DNA of 64,000 bases from Canna indica. Lineage: Eukaryota; Streptophyta; Magnoliopsida; Zingiberales; Cannaceae. The notes under the pieces are model-generated. The model made no database searches and was not told the origin of the DNA. It saw only the letters and a list, made by a program, of their open reading frames with translations. The translations under genes and the position numbers were made by a program. The DNA is taken from contig CP136894.1 in NCBI GenBank assembly GCA_034359265.1, positions 34,564,501 through 34,628,500 on the forward strand, in the 5' to 3' direction. Positions 1 to 10,777 of this stretch are shown piece by piece. The stretch's first letter is position 1. Each line of letters starts with the position of its first letter.

Positions 1-2182
1 CAAGACATAAGTCAAGATTCTTGTATGGAGTTCTAGGGGTGTCCTCATTATGAAGCGTCTCAACACTCCAATCCAAACCCTATCCCTTAGACCCGTAATG
101 TCATGAACCCATGTAGTTTTATTTCATGAATACCTTATAAGTTGGTTTATAACAGATTATACTCACCCTTAACCAAATTTTAATTATATAATTAAAATTT
201 AGATCATCTCAATTAGGGTTTTGTTTTAGGTTACTGTTCTACCCAAAACTGCTATGTATAACACGAATCTAGTCTCCAAAGTGTGTCATATGTTTCTAAA
301 CTATATTTTCTGGTCGAAACGATAAGTTACATGACTATATTCACACATATACACACATCACAACAAACAAATTAAAATCAGCACAGATTCATCATCTCAG
401 CATACAATTCCAGCAACATGCAATTTCAGCATACTTATAGAATTAATTCTGAAATTAACAGAAATAAACCCCTAAATTATCATTAGGACAGAATTCAAAC
501 ATCAAGAATTAATTCTCAGAAATCATGCTTTTTATCAAGATTAACTAGAACCCATACACTCAAATCAAGAGTCAAGCATTAAGATCAAGAACCCCCTTCT
601 CAAGAACCCCTAAGGCATCAATATCAAGATCTTAATCCTATCGCATGATTTCTACCCAAAATCATAGATTTAATCCTAAGCATGCAATCCACAAATCAAG
701 AAACCAAATTGGGAGAATAAATCATGATTTGCACATCAAGAAAACATGGCAAGAACTCTAAGAAAATCCAAGAACAAGGCATAAATACCGAGTCGTCAAG
801 AACGACTTCAAGAATCTGATTAAAACACCGAAGAGAGAGGGTAAATACACACCTTAATTGGAAGAAAAACTAAGGAAGAAATCCCGGATGATGGCCCTCA
901 AATCCGGCTTCAAAAGGCCGGTGGCTCAAGCCAAGAAGAGGCTCGAAGGGGCGGCGGCTCACTCCAAGCCGTCGGCTTGGAGAGAGGGAGAGAGAGGAGA
1001 AGGAGAGGGGCTGGCTCCTATCGGCTCGGCTCCAAACAAAAGGAAGAGAGAGAGGGGAGGAGAAGAAAAAGCAGGAGGCTCGGCTTGGCTCCTCTTGGCT
1101 CAGCTCCAAAGATAAGGAAGAGAGGAGAGGAGGGGAAGAAAAAGCAAGCGGCTCGGCTTGGCTCTGGGCTGCGGCGGCTCCAAGGAGAAAAGCGAAAGGG
1201 GGCTGGCGGCTTGGCTTGGCTTGGCGACTTGTTCCCTTTCTCAACTCTGTAGGTGGCTCCAATGTAGGAGCCACAAGCCATGAGGAGGGGATTTTATACT
1301 CCCTCCTCAACCCTAACCCCTTAAACACCTTAGTCCAAACTCACTAACCCGATAGACTTAATTAATTTAATATTAATACAAGATAAAGGCCAGTTGGGTC
1401 TAGAGGTGCGCCAGCGGGCCCGCTAGGTGCCAGACCCCAGTTGGGTGGGACTAGCTACCCTTACCCCAGACGGTGTCCGGAGACTAGTGGCCATCCTAGT
1501 CGACAGCCCGGGATTGTTTACCTGCATCATGAGATGATACTACCTGATATGGTAGGGACAGTTGTAGCCGGGATATATTGTTATGAGTAGGCCCAAGGGC
1601 CGGATGCCAAAGGCTTGATAAGCCAAGGTGGCAAGTTATCATGTACAAATGGTACTGATGGATCTGTTGAGGGTCTGTAATTGTATTAGAAACACACTCT
1701 ACCTCCTTGTACATTCCTTTATTGCCTTGTATGATATATATGTAGGTCTGAGGATTATGTGGAGGTTCATTTGAGCCACTCACTGAGTCCCAAGTGGACT
1801 CACAGATTATATTTTATTTTGCAGAGCATGAGCAGTAGCTTGGTGTCGACATGGTGCAGCTGGAGGGCGGAGGCGGTGCCATATCTCGTAGCGGCATCTA
1901 TGAGTCTTAGACTAGTCCTAGTTATGTTGGTTTTATTTCTGCACTGACGGTTATCTTTGAAAAGAATTGTAAAACTTGATATTTAACCATTTGGATTTGA
2001 TGTTGATGTTTCTTCTTGTTTTGAAAAACTTAATATATATTGTGACTTGCAGACTGTTTATAAAGTATGTTAAGTTTCTTTCAGTCGATATATTTTGGTT
2101 TCTTGATGTCAGTCTAGACAGTAGGCTACAGGGCGGGACGTGAGCCCTGGCCGGTCACACTACCCTCAGTCGGGGTATTACA
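1..2182. mobile_element. Ty3/Gypsy-like LTR, left end outside window
   Basis: A non-coding block ending in CGGGGTATTACA at 2171-2182, the usual form of a plant Gypsy LTR terminus (its reverse complement is a TGTAATACCCCG start). The sequence changes abruptly at 2183, where Sirevirus 3' repeats begin. The stretch 1750-1930 (a doubled GAGTC/GACTC motif, an intron-like TTTTGCAG, then a GCAGCTGGAGGGC motif) has a diverged counterpart at 3865-3965, so two related LTRs lie in this region. Orientation is unresolved: a TATAAAA near 1290-1300 reads on the minus strand, while the 3'-like end reads on the plus strand. Bases 1-857 hold no gene that I recognise. The LTR identity is inferred from end structure only. 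Confidence 0.45.
1013..1210. repeat. GA/GGCTC-rich imperfect tandem repeat
   Basis: About 75-bp units repeat with variation. Each runs CGGCTCCAAA, then a GGAAGAGAGAGG purine run, GAAGAAAAAGCA, and GGCTCGGCTTGGCTC. Clear copies start near 1027 and 1101 and a partial third follows. Open frames on both strands across 858-1328 arise from this low-complexity sequence and show no domain. Confidence 0.6.
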
Positions 2183-2905
2183 TCTCAACAATAAACACAT
2201 ATAACAATAGAATATTTCAACTGAAGCATAATAACTGTTAAAAAGATAATCAAATAGTTAATAAAATATCTAGCAGTCAAGGTCATTGTTTAGACCACAA
2301 AACCACACAATCATAGAACACATCATCAAAAAGAATTACACCCAGACCATAATTCATAGTATCAAATATTACAACCATATCATCAACATCCAACCCAAGT
2401 AAACACAACAATGTATCAACACAACTAGCAACCAGAGAGTATAAAAGTATCATCACCACAGACAAAGATCAGTAAGTAAAGTAGTAGAGCATTAACTACT
2501 TGTTTGGTATCAGAGCAATCTCCCCCTTTGGCTTATTTGACAAAACCCATACTGATTAGATCTCAACAGTAAACACAGATGACAATAGAAAGTTTCAATT
2601 GAAGCATAATAATTGTTAAAAAGATAATCCAACGGTTAATAAAGCATCCAGCAGTCATGGTCATTGCTTAGACCACAAAACCACGCAATCATAGAACACA
2701 TCATCAAAAAGAATTACACCCAGACCATAATTCATGGTATTAAAAATTTCAACCATATCATCAACATCCAAACCAAGTAACCACAACAAAGTATCAACAC
2801 AACTAGCAACTAGAGAATATAAAAGTATCATCACTAGAAACCAAGATCAGTAAGTAAAGTAGCAGAGCAGTAATTGCTTGTTCTCCCCCTTTTGGCATAA
2901 TAAGC
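2183..2905 (-). repeat. Two tandem ~370-bp 3' non-coding repeats of S1, each with a polypurine tract
   Basis: Unit 1 (2183-2560) and unit 2 (2561 to about 2905) match over almost their whole length, starting with TCTCAACA and ending (plus-strand view) in TCTCCCCCTTT at 2519-2529 and 2883-2892. Read on the minus strand each begins with a GCCAAAGGGGGAGA-type polypurine tract, which primes plus-strand DNA synthesis. Unit 1 also has TTTGGTATCAGAGC at 2504-2517, a match to the tRNA-iMet primer-site motif that unit 2 lacks. Multiple PPT copies before the 3' LTR are described for Sireviruses. Confidence 0.75.
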
Positions 2906-3350
2906 CAAAGGAGTAAAAAAGACAATCAAATATTCAATCAGAGCTCTCAGAGGAAGATGAATCAGATAAACTTCCAGAGAAAGGGGATGCTAGTTCTGCA
3001 TTGGCAGTTGTGAAGTAATTAATAATTTTCTTTTCTATTGAAATTACCTACTGCTGGAGTTTAGTCATGATTTCTTTGGTAGAGAACAACTCATCTAGAA
3101 TTTCCCTTTCTGTAGATGAGGCAACACCTGAAGTTGTCTTAACCGAGCTTGATCTAGCCAAATTTTTTATAGGAGTTCCAACCCTTTTCAAGATCTTGTG
3201 AACATGGTCTATGTGAGATTATCTAGATGATTATAAATCTGATGTGATGGTAATTAGGTAGTTATATTCTGTGAATAAATCTTGATGATTATCTTGAGGA
3301 GACGGATTTCAGGCTGTGCCCGGGAGTTTGGATGGCTAATCCCCAACCTG

Positions 3351-3675
3351 CAGAACAAGTTCAGAGGGTCTTTCTCAATTGTTCTGGTTTGACCTCGTGG
3401 GATAAGTTCGGAGAGCCTACCCGATTATCCCCGAGGTGTTTTTAAGGAATTAGTTCGGAGGGCCTTTCCCGACTATTCATGTGATATCTTTTAGGAGTAA
3501 GCTTGGAGGGCCTACTTGATTACTCCTACGATATCTTAAAGGGGCAAGTTTGGATGAGCGAATCCCGATTGTCCCTACGCGTCTCATGGAGCTAGTTCGG
3601 AGGGCCTTTTCTGATTGCTCCCGAGTTTTTGTATACTAGGATAAGATCGGAGGGCCTTCCCGATTATCCTAGTAT
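3351..3675 (+). repeat. Array of seven stem-loops with conserved loops and differing stems
   Basis: Seven copies of a loop close to GTTCGGAGGGCCTTCCCGA follow one another, each enclosed by a different inverted repeat: 3351-3386 (CAGAACAA/TTGTTCTG), 3393-3436 (CCTCG.GGGATAA/TTATCCC.CGAGG), 3447-3478 (weak), 3483-3535 (GATATC..TAGGAGTAA/TTACTCCTA..GATATC), 3541-3575 (GGGGCAA/TTGTCCC), 3588-3621 (GGAGC/GCTCC) and 3633-3675 (ATACTAGGATAA/TTATCCTAGTAT). The stems differ between copies while pairing is kept, as expected for selected secondary structure rather than simple duplication. Confidence 0.85.
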
Positions 3676-4255
3676 GTGTTGTGCCTTAGGGCATGGTAGG
3701 CTTAGGCCCGTTGTTCTTCACCGTCAAGGTGTTGGCTGCCTTCGGGCAGGTGGTGGTCGGATGGCCTGTTAGCTGGTCACTCCCTTGTGACCTTTTCCTG
3801 CTTGAGTTAGGAGTTTTGCTTTATGGATCTTATCTTTGTTGTTTTTTCGTGGGGGTTGGTAGAACCTTTCACTGAGTTCTTTTGAACTCACCCGTTGTCG
3901 TTATTTTGTTTTGTAGAGCCTAACCGATAAGGTGGGCTGGAGCACTCAATGCAGCTGGAGGGCAGAGGAATCACATGATCTCATAGCAATCCTAGTTAGG
4001 GGTCGTAGTCGAGTCTATAGTAGTTTGATCATGCACTTGTGGTTTGATGTATTAGAGTTGTAGTCCCGTGGGGACATTCATGTTTTATTCAGATTTTATT
4101 ATTAATGAACTATTTCTTTTGGTTTGTTTATTTCCGCACACAAACTATTTGTTAACAACTTTGATGTTTTGAAATCATAATCGGTTTTGGTTCTTTTGTT
4201 AATAAAAAATGTTGTTGTTTTATGATGTTGGCATGTGCATGAGTTAGACTGCGGG

Positions 4256-4460
4256 TAGGGATGGAAATAGGCCAGGCGGCCTATCAGGAGATTGTGGCCT
4301 AGCCTGAATTTGGCCTGGCCTGGCCTGGTCTCTTTAAAAAAAAACCCAAGCCTAGGCTTATTTGTAGGTCTATTTTCCTTATCAAGCCAGACCCAGGCTC
4401 ACTATAAGGCCTATTGAGCCTGATAGTCTGGCCTGGGACTGTTAAGGTAGTATATATAAT
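4256..4460 (+). mobile_element. hAT-like transposon fragment, one terminus only
   Basis: TAGGGATGGAAATAGGCC at 4256-4273 matches the usual hAT-type terminal inverted repeat (TAGGGATGGNAAT). It is followed by GGCCTGGCC/CCAAGCC-rich sequence typical of small hAT derivatives. The complementary right terminus (CCATCCCTA) is absent before 4687; GGCCACGGGCCAGGC near 4651 may be a remnant. It therefore looks truncated. Confidence 0.5.
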
Positions 4461-6491
4461 ATATACAATAAAGATATAATATTATTAGTTTATTATATAT
4501 TTACATTATATATAGTAAAATATATATTTTAATTTAATAAAACAACAACTATTGTTGTTATGTTTAAATTTGTTGTTATCATTTTTGTATTGAAATTTAA
4601 AAGTAGGTTTTATAAATATGTTTCAGATTTTAGCAAGCTTTATAAATAGGCCACGGGCCAGGCTCAGGCCGAAGTTCTAGTACTTCATCTGATGAACATT
4701 TGAATCCTTGTCTTTCCAGAATTCCATAGATCAAATTTGGAAAAATTAAGAACATTCTGGACTTGGATTGAAGTCTACTCCTTACAGAAATAATATGCTC
4801 ATATATCAAATTGGCAAGGTTGAGAGGAATCCCATTGGTAATTTTATAGAGTAGCAATACTATTTCCTTGCTGAGAAAAGTAATGTGAGAGGTTGGGATC
4901 CAAGGATTTCTGGCAATGAGAAATAAGACCGCATAAAAGGTGCTCAGTGAAGAAGATCCTATATCATGACTACTAATCCAGTTTGGAATATCACCATTTG
5001 AAACTTCTTTACCATCAACATTCAAAAACTCATCAGTTTCATCAGCAGAAGAAGTAAACTCAGAGAAGCCAACAAAATCATTAATGATATTTGGACTAAA
5101 ATTGTACCAACTCTCTAAGAAACACTTCATGATAATGATTGCTACCAGGATCTGAGATATCATCGGACAAATTGCAATAGAATTCTAAAATAGGTTATTT
5201 GCAAAAAGGTCTAACTTTCTTATAAGAACCAAATAAGTTTCTCTTCTTAAGCACATCAAGAACTGGTTTGCACTTTAAAAAAAATTGATCTAAATCGAGA
5301 ATTCTTTGAGAGATAATATCTCTTGACTACAAGGCTTTCCAAAGAGGATAGAGGTCATCTGGTAGCAGTACCTTGTGTAGTTTACTGACAGCAGTTCGCT
5401 TTTCAATTTTCTTCCCAGATTTTGTTAGTTTCTACTTGAGAGTTTGAGTCCTTTTCTGATCAGGAACAATGACTTTCTTTTCTTTTAACATTTCAGGGTT
5501 GTGCTTTCTTTTCTTGGACTTTCTAAACTTTGTAGCTCTTTGGGACAGACGTTCATTATCAGAATCTACCTCAAGGTTGACAGTTTCACCAGATACTTGA
5601 TTAGCCTTTACGGGCATTTTCCTTTTTGAACTTCTCTTCATGTTAGGTTCACTTGACACTCTTTTTTTCTTCTTAGATGCAGCTGCTTTCTCAGGATCAG
5701 TTGGAGTATCTTCCTTCAGAGGTGTAGAAGCCTCAGGAATTAAAAGTTTCAATTCATCAGCATGGAGTTTGTTCAGATCCATAGGTTCTGGAATAGCTAC
5801 ATGTTCATCAACAGATTTCTGGGGGGTGCTTGCAGCGACAAAATCAATGTTAGCAGTTTTAACTGCTTCATTGCTTGAGTCAGTACTAGAAATTTTAACA
5901 CCTTCTAGTATAGTTCAACTGCTATTGTAGGAGCCTGTAAGTGTTCACTCATAGGAACTTCTTTATCAGTTTCAATAGTGACTTTCGTAGTTGAGACTTG
6001 TTGTGCAACATCAGGTGTAATGACACCACTATCTTGAACTGATGTAATCACTACTTCTTGATCATTAGGAACTGTACAAATAGGAGATGGACCAGTTTTG
6101 ACTGGAATCAATTCAAAATCATTAGTAACATAATGTCAAAATCAAGACCAGTTTGCACTAGAGAAGAAATTGATAGATTTATGTCAAAGTCCTATGTTCG
6201 AGAAGCAATACCACGAGAAATAGAACCACCAGCTAAATTGACATTCTTTCTTAACTCTCTCTTAGACGAAACGTTCTCCCCTTCAACAACAAAAATCCTA
6301 GGAGATTGGGGGTTTTTGGAAATCATACATCTTTCGCTTCTCCTTAAAGGTTGATCACCTGGTCTTCTTCCAGTTTTCTTCCTCAATTTATAACCTTGAG
6401 CAGAAAGAGAAGGAGGAGGAGGTGAAGTTTCTACAGAAGGAGGCACAGTAGAAGTCGGTTCATCCATCTTGCTAGGGTTTGAAGACTCCAT

Positions 6492-7048
6492 CTTCTTCGC
6501 CGTTGACGCATAAACCTTTCTTCCACTTTTCTCCGGCCATCTTGTATTTAAGAGATAGGGTGCATATGAAGAGACAAGAGAGTGGAGATTTCACTCGTCG
6601 TCGGTTACCTCAAAGGGAAGAAGAAGAGAAAGAAACTGCAACACCCAAATTTTTAATTTAGGGCGTTAAATCAAGTCTCCAATGAAGAAGGGGGCACACG
6701 TGCGGGCTTTAAAAAATGATTCAAAAAGCTCCGGCCGAGAGTTGAGAGAAACACCATAAATAGCCCTTCCTAAAGCAACAGGTGGAGAAATAAATATAAA
6801 TAAATTGTAACCCTTGACCTTTTCATTTCATTCACACCAATAAATATTTATTTTATTCTTACTGAGATAAAGTGTGTCAGTCATCTCGCACATGATCTCA
6901 TAGCAGACTTTGACTGTTCAAAAAGATCTGCCACTTTTCGTTTTCTTGAAACATGATCCAGTTGTACATCCCTTATCCAAGTTAAATGAGTAGTACAACT
7001 ACCTACTGTCAGGTGTTCTGGTTCCGCAGAAAAGAAAGGAATAAAATT
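6492..7048 (-). other. S1 spacer between pol remnant and env-like gene; no gene seen
   Basis: On the minus strand this joins the end of the RNase H remnant to the env-like start codon. A few residues near 6990-6960 recall the end of Copia RNase H, and no frame persists beyond that. The 150 bases before the env-like ATG would be its leader. Nothing else is recognisable. Confidence 0.5.
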
Positions 7049-8030
7049 TTATCTTCTGCTCAACCATGTTGTCGGGTTTCTACCAACACAATCACCACTT
7101 TGAATATATCTTAGAATCCTCTTAGTTGTCTGATGATGAGACTCCTTTGAATTAACTTGATATCTTCCACATATCTTATTACTGAAACCAATATCAATTT
7201 TGTTATTAGTGAATTTCTGAAGACATTTGATCATACCTTTGTAAAAGCTGATATCAATATAATCATGCTTGTTTAGTCTCTGATCATGACCAAGATGACC
7301 AAAATCTTCAAAGCCTTTGGATTTAAAATATATTTCTTCATTTAGAAAACCATTTATGAGAGTAGTATTGACAATCATTTGATCAAGATGGACAGACCTT
7401 GGAAATCTTGAAATACCACATGGTTTCAACCGCTGAGAAGACTGTCTTGGTTGTTTTTCTTCTTGCCATGGATAATATACAACTTTTGGTTTTTTAGAAA
7501 ATCTAGAAATTCCTCTGATAATCTCAAAACATACAAGTTTCTTTGTACTACTGCAATTTTCATGATCCAACTGTTGATGCCATAGATTTTTGTCGGAAGA
7601 AACAACTGAAGGAAAAGTAGAGCAGTAGGTAATTTTGTAATAGTTGTTTCTAGATCTATTCCCTTCAAGGATACAATTTCCAACTTTAAATTCTAAACAA
7701 CAGAAGAAACATTGCAATTGTTCTTAGTGAAATGAACATTTAAATTCCGTTCACACAATTGGCTTATACTATCAAGATTAGCTTTGAGACCTTCTACACG
7801 TAGAACAATTTCTATATTATGTTATGAACATTTAAAACATTTAGAGTTCCAACTCCTGTGATATTCCCATGTCTTTCATCTCCAAAGTAACAATTTTTCC
7901 TTCATATTTCTTAATATCCTTCAAATTTTTTTGATTCTCTGTCATATGCTATGAACACCCACTGTCGAAATACCAAGACCAACAAGAGAAACTAGTCTTT
8001 GACAAAAAAAAACAATATGGCAGTTAAGAT
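7049..8030 (-). pseudogene. S1 pol remnant: protease, GAG-pre-integrase, scraps of RT and RNase H
   Basis: Minus-strand translation in shifting frames shows a protease-like segment near 7990-7850, then 'LWHQQLDHEN...' (GAG-pre-integrase, near 7585-7560) and 'EIIRGISRFSKKP'. It jumps directly to 'LINGFLNEEIYFKSKGFED' (Copia RT, near 7350) and then to '...NSKESHHQTTKRILRYI' (RNase H region, near 7140-7090). The integrase core and most of the RT palm, including the YVDD box, are missing. This is internal deletion on top of frame decay, so no function is possible. Confidence 0.75.
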
Positions 8031-8043
8031 CAGTCTTTCTTTC

Positions 8044-8642
8044 CTAGATTTGCTTGACCTTTTGCCTTAGGCAATTTAAACGATTCTTTCTCTTTAGTTT
8101 GTTGGATAATTTGAAGCAATTTGCCACAATAGGTCCTCTGCACTTGCAACAGTGGCATTTTGGCACTTTATTTCTTTTTCTTGTAGTAGGCTTTTGATGT
8201 CTTGAAGAGCTTCTATGAAAGTTCCTCGATTGAGTAGGCAGTTGAGACAGGGGCTTCAACTAGCATGAACTAGTGTATCCTAGTCCCTTGTGATTAGAAG
8301 GACTTTTTCCTGCACTCAAGATTTTATTAAGAGTACTTGTGGAATTCATCATTCTAACTTCCTTCTTTACCTTTTCAAGTTCGGAAATCAACTTAGACTC
8401 GTTGTCTTCTTTTTGAACAATCTATCTTTGAAGGATTTGAACTTTCTCCTTAAGAATCTTCTTATCTTCAATCAAAAGCTTGTTCTAATCCCCAAGAGAT
8501 TTATTAAGTTTAGCCACTTCAACCCATTTGTCAAACATCTCCTCATAGGCTTCCACAAGATTGTCTACACAATGAACTTAGCTGTGATTATTATATGCAT
8601 TAGAGATGTCAGCAGTCTTAACTGTGTAATTAATGCAGGCTA
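8044..8642 (-). pseudogene. S1 gag C-terminal half: coiled coil and CCHC-like knuckle
   Basis: On the minus strand a heptad-rich Lys/Glu/Leu region (about 8520-8390) leads into a 'SGKSPSNHKGLGYT'-type motif near 8300-8270, then a Lys-rich stretch and the degenerate knuckle CHCCKCRGPIVANC near 8150-8105. A coiled coil and a second zinc knuckle are known in Sirevirus gag. It is joined by element A1 to the N-terminal half at 16831-17420. The 146-codon plus-strand frame at 8290-8730 is its antisense shadow. Confidence 0.7.
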
Positions 8643-8647
8643 TGAAG

Positions 8648-9827
8648 TGTTGGCCCAAGGGTTCTCCCTAGGACTTGATCTCTATTTTGATGATAACAAA
8701 CATGTATTTAATATATTTGTGATGTCTTGAGTTCAGGTTGAGGTTACAATACGCGCGCGAAATTCACTCTGAGAAATGCAAAAAATCGACAAAAAATGGC
8801 TCCGACGTAAATCATGTAGAATTTATAGATTACTAAGTAGATTTCATGTAATATACCTCTAGGATTAAATCCCAAGCCTATTTGTAATGTTATCCAAGTC
8901 AAAATTTGGTAACAGAACCCGAAAACAAAGTGCACAACAAAACAAGTATAAAAAATAGCCTCAGCCCGAAGTCAGAAAATAACAGTGGAAATTTGGTCGA
9001 CCAGGCGGTCGACCGAATGTAGCCAGAAAAGGGCAGTAGGCTCGCAATCTCTGGGTGGTCGATCAGTCGGTCGACCAGCAAGCGACCGAACGGCGTCCAA
9101 CGGGCAGAAAAACACCTGTTGGAGTGTACTACCAAGTGAGGGATTATAAATACCCCTCACCAACCTCTCTTAAAGTATTTTAACAGTGATTAGCACATTC
9201 CTAAGAGAGATTTAAGCCTTAAAAGATCAATTTGCGCTCGCTTGCTTCGCCGATAGCTTCATCTTCCTCAAGCGATCTTCTCGTCTCAACTCTGGCAACA
9301 ATTCGAGCTCACCATCTTGAAGAGTTGGAGAGTTGGAAGGCTTTGGAAGGAGCTCACAATTGTGGTTTCATTTTTAGATCCTTCTTTGTTTTTTTTTTCA
9401 TCATTTTTAATTGTAGTTCTCATTGTTAGATTGCTAGGTGTGCTAGTGTAAACACTTAGGGTTTACTTTGTAGAATTATATTTTACCTAGGTGAATAGGT
9501 TTGAGGCATTCTCAAAGGATTGAGAAGCAAGTCATCGGTTGTATTCAAAGGGAAACACAAAGTCTATAAAGCGTTGGTTAGAAATCCTTGGTGTTGAGCC
9601 AAGGTAGTGGAGTAGGCAGTTGGTCGAACCAGTCTATTTGCTTGTGTTTGCGTTGTGATGCTTATTTGATATTAATTGCTATTTATAATTGTCAAGCATC
9701 GTAATTTAGTTGCACGATTAATTTGGTTGCATTAGAAATCGAACTCGAAAGAAATCGAATAGAAGTTAAAACTCACCCAACACTATTCAACCCCCCCCCC
9801 CCTTCTAGTGTGGGTATTCGATCAATA
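8648..9827 (+). repeat. 5' LTR of A1
   Basis: 1180 bp from TGTTGGCCC to GATCAATA. U3 contains GGTCGACC-type palindromes (near 8995-9080). The TATAAATA box is at 9145-9152, and a C-run (9791-9802) and GTGTGGGTATTCGATCA lie close to the end. Compared with the 3' LTR it lacks about 90 bases present at 15874-15965, apparently deleted between short GCCC repeats. Confidence 0.92.
9145..9152 (+). promoter_or_regulatory. TATA box of A1 5' LTR
   Basis: TATAAATA in the context GGGATTATAAATACCCCTCACC. The same context recurs in the 3' LTR (16155-16162) and in A2 (32628-32635), and TATAAATA stands at the equivalent place in the C LTRs (33880-33887, 46919-46926) and the LTR in the LINE (59170-59177, 60587-60594). 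Conserved position across families supports a real LTR promoter. Confidence 0.75.
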
Positions 9828-9829
9828 TT

Positions 9830-9845
9830 TGGTATCAGAGCAAGG
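9830..9845 (+). other. Primer-binding site of A1 (tRNA-iMet)
   Basis: TGGTATCAGAGCAAGG begins 2 bases after the LTR end and is complementary to the 3' end of initiator-Met tRNA, the usual plant Copia primer. Equivalent sites: 34608-34620 (C), 47700-47711 (A2), and on the minus strand 52851-52862 (D), about 27842-27851 (A3, mutated) and about 23430-23443 (Copia-2). Confidence 0.85.
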
Positions 9846-9884
9846 TTGTAGGATTAGACTTAATCATTTACCCTACAACCTAGA

Positions 9885-10777
9885 ATGTTTAGTGAAATCC
9901 AATTAGCTCAAGGGTCCTCTACTCATACTCCACCATTGTTTGATGGAAACAACTATGTCTATTGGAAGATACGCATGAATGGCTTCCTTCAATCAATAGG
10001 CATGGATGTATGGAGAATGATTTAAGTAGAGTATAAGCAACCAATTAAATACATGGATGAGTGGGATCAAGAAGAAATTAGACTCATTAATGCAAATGCA
10101 AAGGCCACCAATGCACTATATTGTGGTCTATCAATTAATGAGTTTAATAGGATTTCCACTTGTAAGTCGGCATATGAACTTTGGAAAGTCTTAGAGACTA
10201 TACATGAAGGGACTTCACAAGTAAAGGAATCTATGATAAATCTACTCATGCAGGGTTATGAAATGTTCAAAATGTTATTGCATGAATCTGTTGATGCCAT
10301 GTATGCTCGCCTTCAAAATATTACGAATGACTTAGCTAACCTTGGTAGAGACATAAGGGAAGAGGAGAAGGAAAGGAAGCTTCTTCGTTCTCTTCCAAAA
10401 GCATGGGAGCCTAAGGTCATCGCAATCATGGAAGCAAATGATACGAGCACCTTAAAGATCATCGAGCTCATTGGGTCTCTCATGACACACGAGACCCATA
10501 TGAAGCAATATAAGGAGGAAGATGCCCCCAAAAGCAAGAATATTGTTTTAAAAGCATCACACCGTGTTGAAGAAATGGATGATTTTGAAGAAATGGTAAT
10601 GTTGGCAAGGAGATTCATGAGCTTCATGAGACGCGGCATGAGAAGGGGAAAAGGAGGCTACACATGCTATAACTGCAACAAGGTCGGGCACTTGAAGAAA
10701 GATTGCCCACTCCTTAAGATGGCTTCAATCTCGCACCCCAACAAGAAGGACAAGTACAAGCAGAAGAAGGTGATGAT
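9885..10777 (+). pseudogene. gag: A1 gag (truncated, one stop)
   Basis: Gag forms the retrotransposon particle. ATG at 9885 opens 'MFSEIQLAQGSSTHT..', a UBN2-type Copia gag start. A stop near 10022 sits where A2 reads a His-Gln pair, so it is a nonsense change with small deletion. From 10053 the frame is open for 252 codons with the knuckle CYNCNKVGHLKKDCPLL at about 10658-10708. At 10778 it runs into a minus-strand retroelement fragment. The C-terminal gag part seen in A3 (coiled coil, second knuckle) is missing, so the insertion came with loss of several hundred bases. Confidence 0.85.

Larger units (their letters stand above)
3243..4687. mobile_element. LTR-type insertion (likely solo LTR) with TCTGA target duplication
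   Basis: The segment starts TGTGATGG, ends ACTTCA and is flanked by TCTGA at 3238-3242 and 4688-4692. TG...CA ends with a 5-bp duplication fit an LTR retrotransposon. The surrounding env-like frame is continuous if this segment plus one TCTGA is removed. No protein is encoded. The body resembles the Gypsy-like LTR at 1-2182 (tract 3865-3965, with TTTTGTAG followed by a GCAGCTGGAGGGC motif). It contains a hairpin array (3351-3675) and, at its right end, a hAT-like fragment. An 8-bp reading of the duplication (ATCTGATG) is also possible, so the class is not certain. Confidence 0.65.
2938..6491 (-). pseudogene. env-like / 'putative plant transposon protein' gene of S1, interrupted
   Basis: The minus-strand frame opens with ATG at 6491 (MESSNPSKMDEP...), runs through a Pro/Ser-rich start and Lys/Arg-rich stretches (5630-5480), then a segment around 5330-4690 with the pattern seen in Pfam PF20167 ('...SPNIINDFVG...', '...ARNPWIPTSHIT...LLLYKITNG...'). 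It ends in an acidic Ser-rich tail with stop at 2938. Such genes sit between pol and the 3' LTR of Sireviruses and are called envelope-like; no membrane function is shown. The frame is broken by a stop near 6190, frameshifts near 6130 and 5150, a stop near 3050 and the insertion at 3243-4687. The flanks of that insertion remain in one frame, which ties the two halves together. The family match is from memory of the pattern. Confidence 0.7.

Noticed and set aside
858..1328. Open frames of 85-152 codons on both strands
   Set aside because: They come from a GA-rich tandem repeat; no domain, no codon-like pattern, and most start at non-ATG codons.
2283..2465. 60-codon hydrophobic minus-strand frame that looks membrane-spanning
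   Set aside because: Within the tandem non-coding PPT repeats; the second repeat copy does not keep the frame.
8290..8730. 146-codon plus-strand frame
   Set aside because: Antisense of the S1 gag coiled coil and extends into the A1 LTR.
9830..9845. tRNA-like sequence TGGTATCAGAGC at several sites
   Set aside because: These are retrotransposon primer sites, not tRNA genes; no cloverleaf around them.
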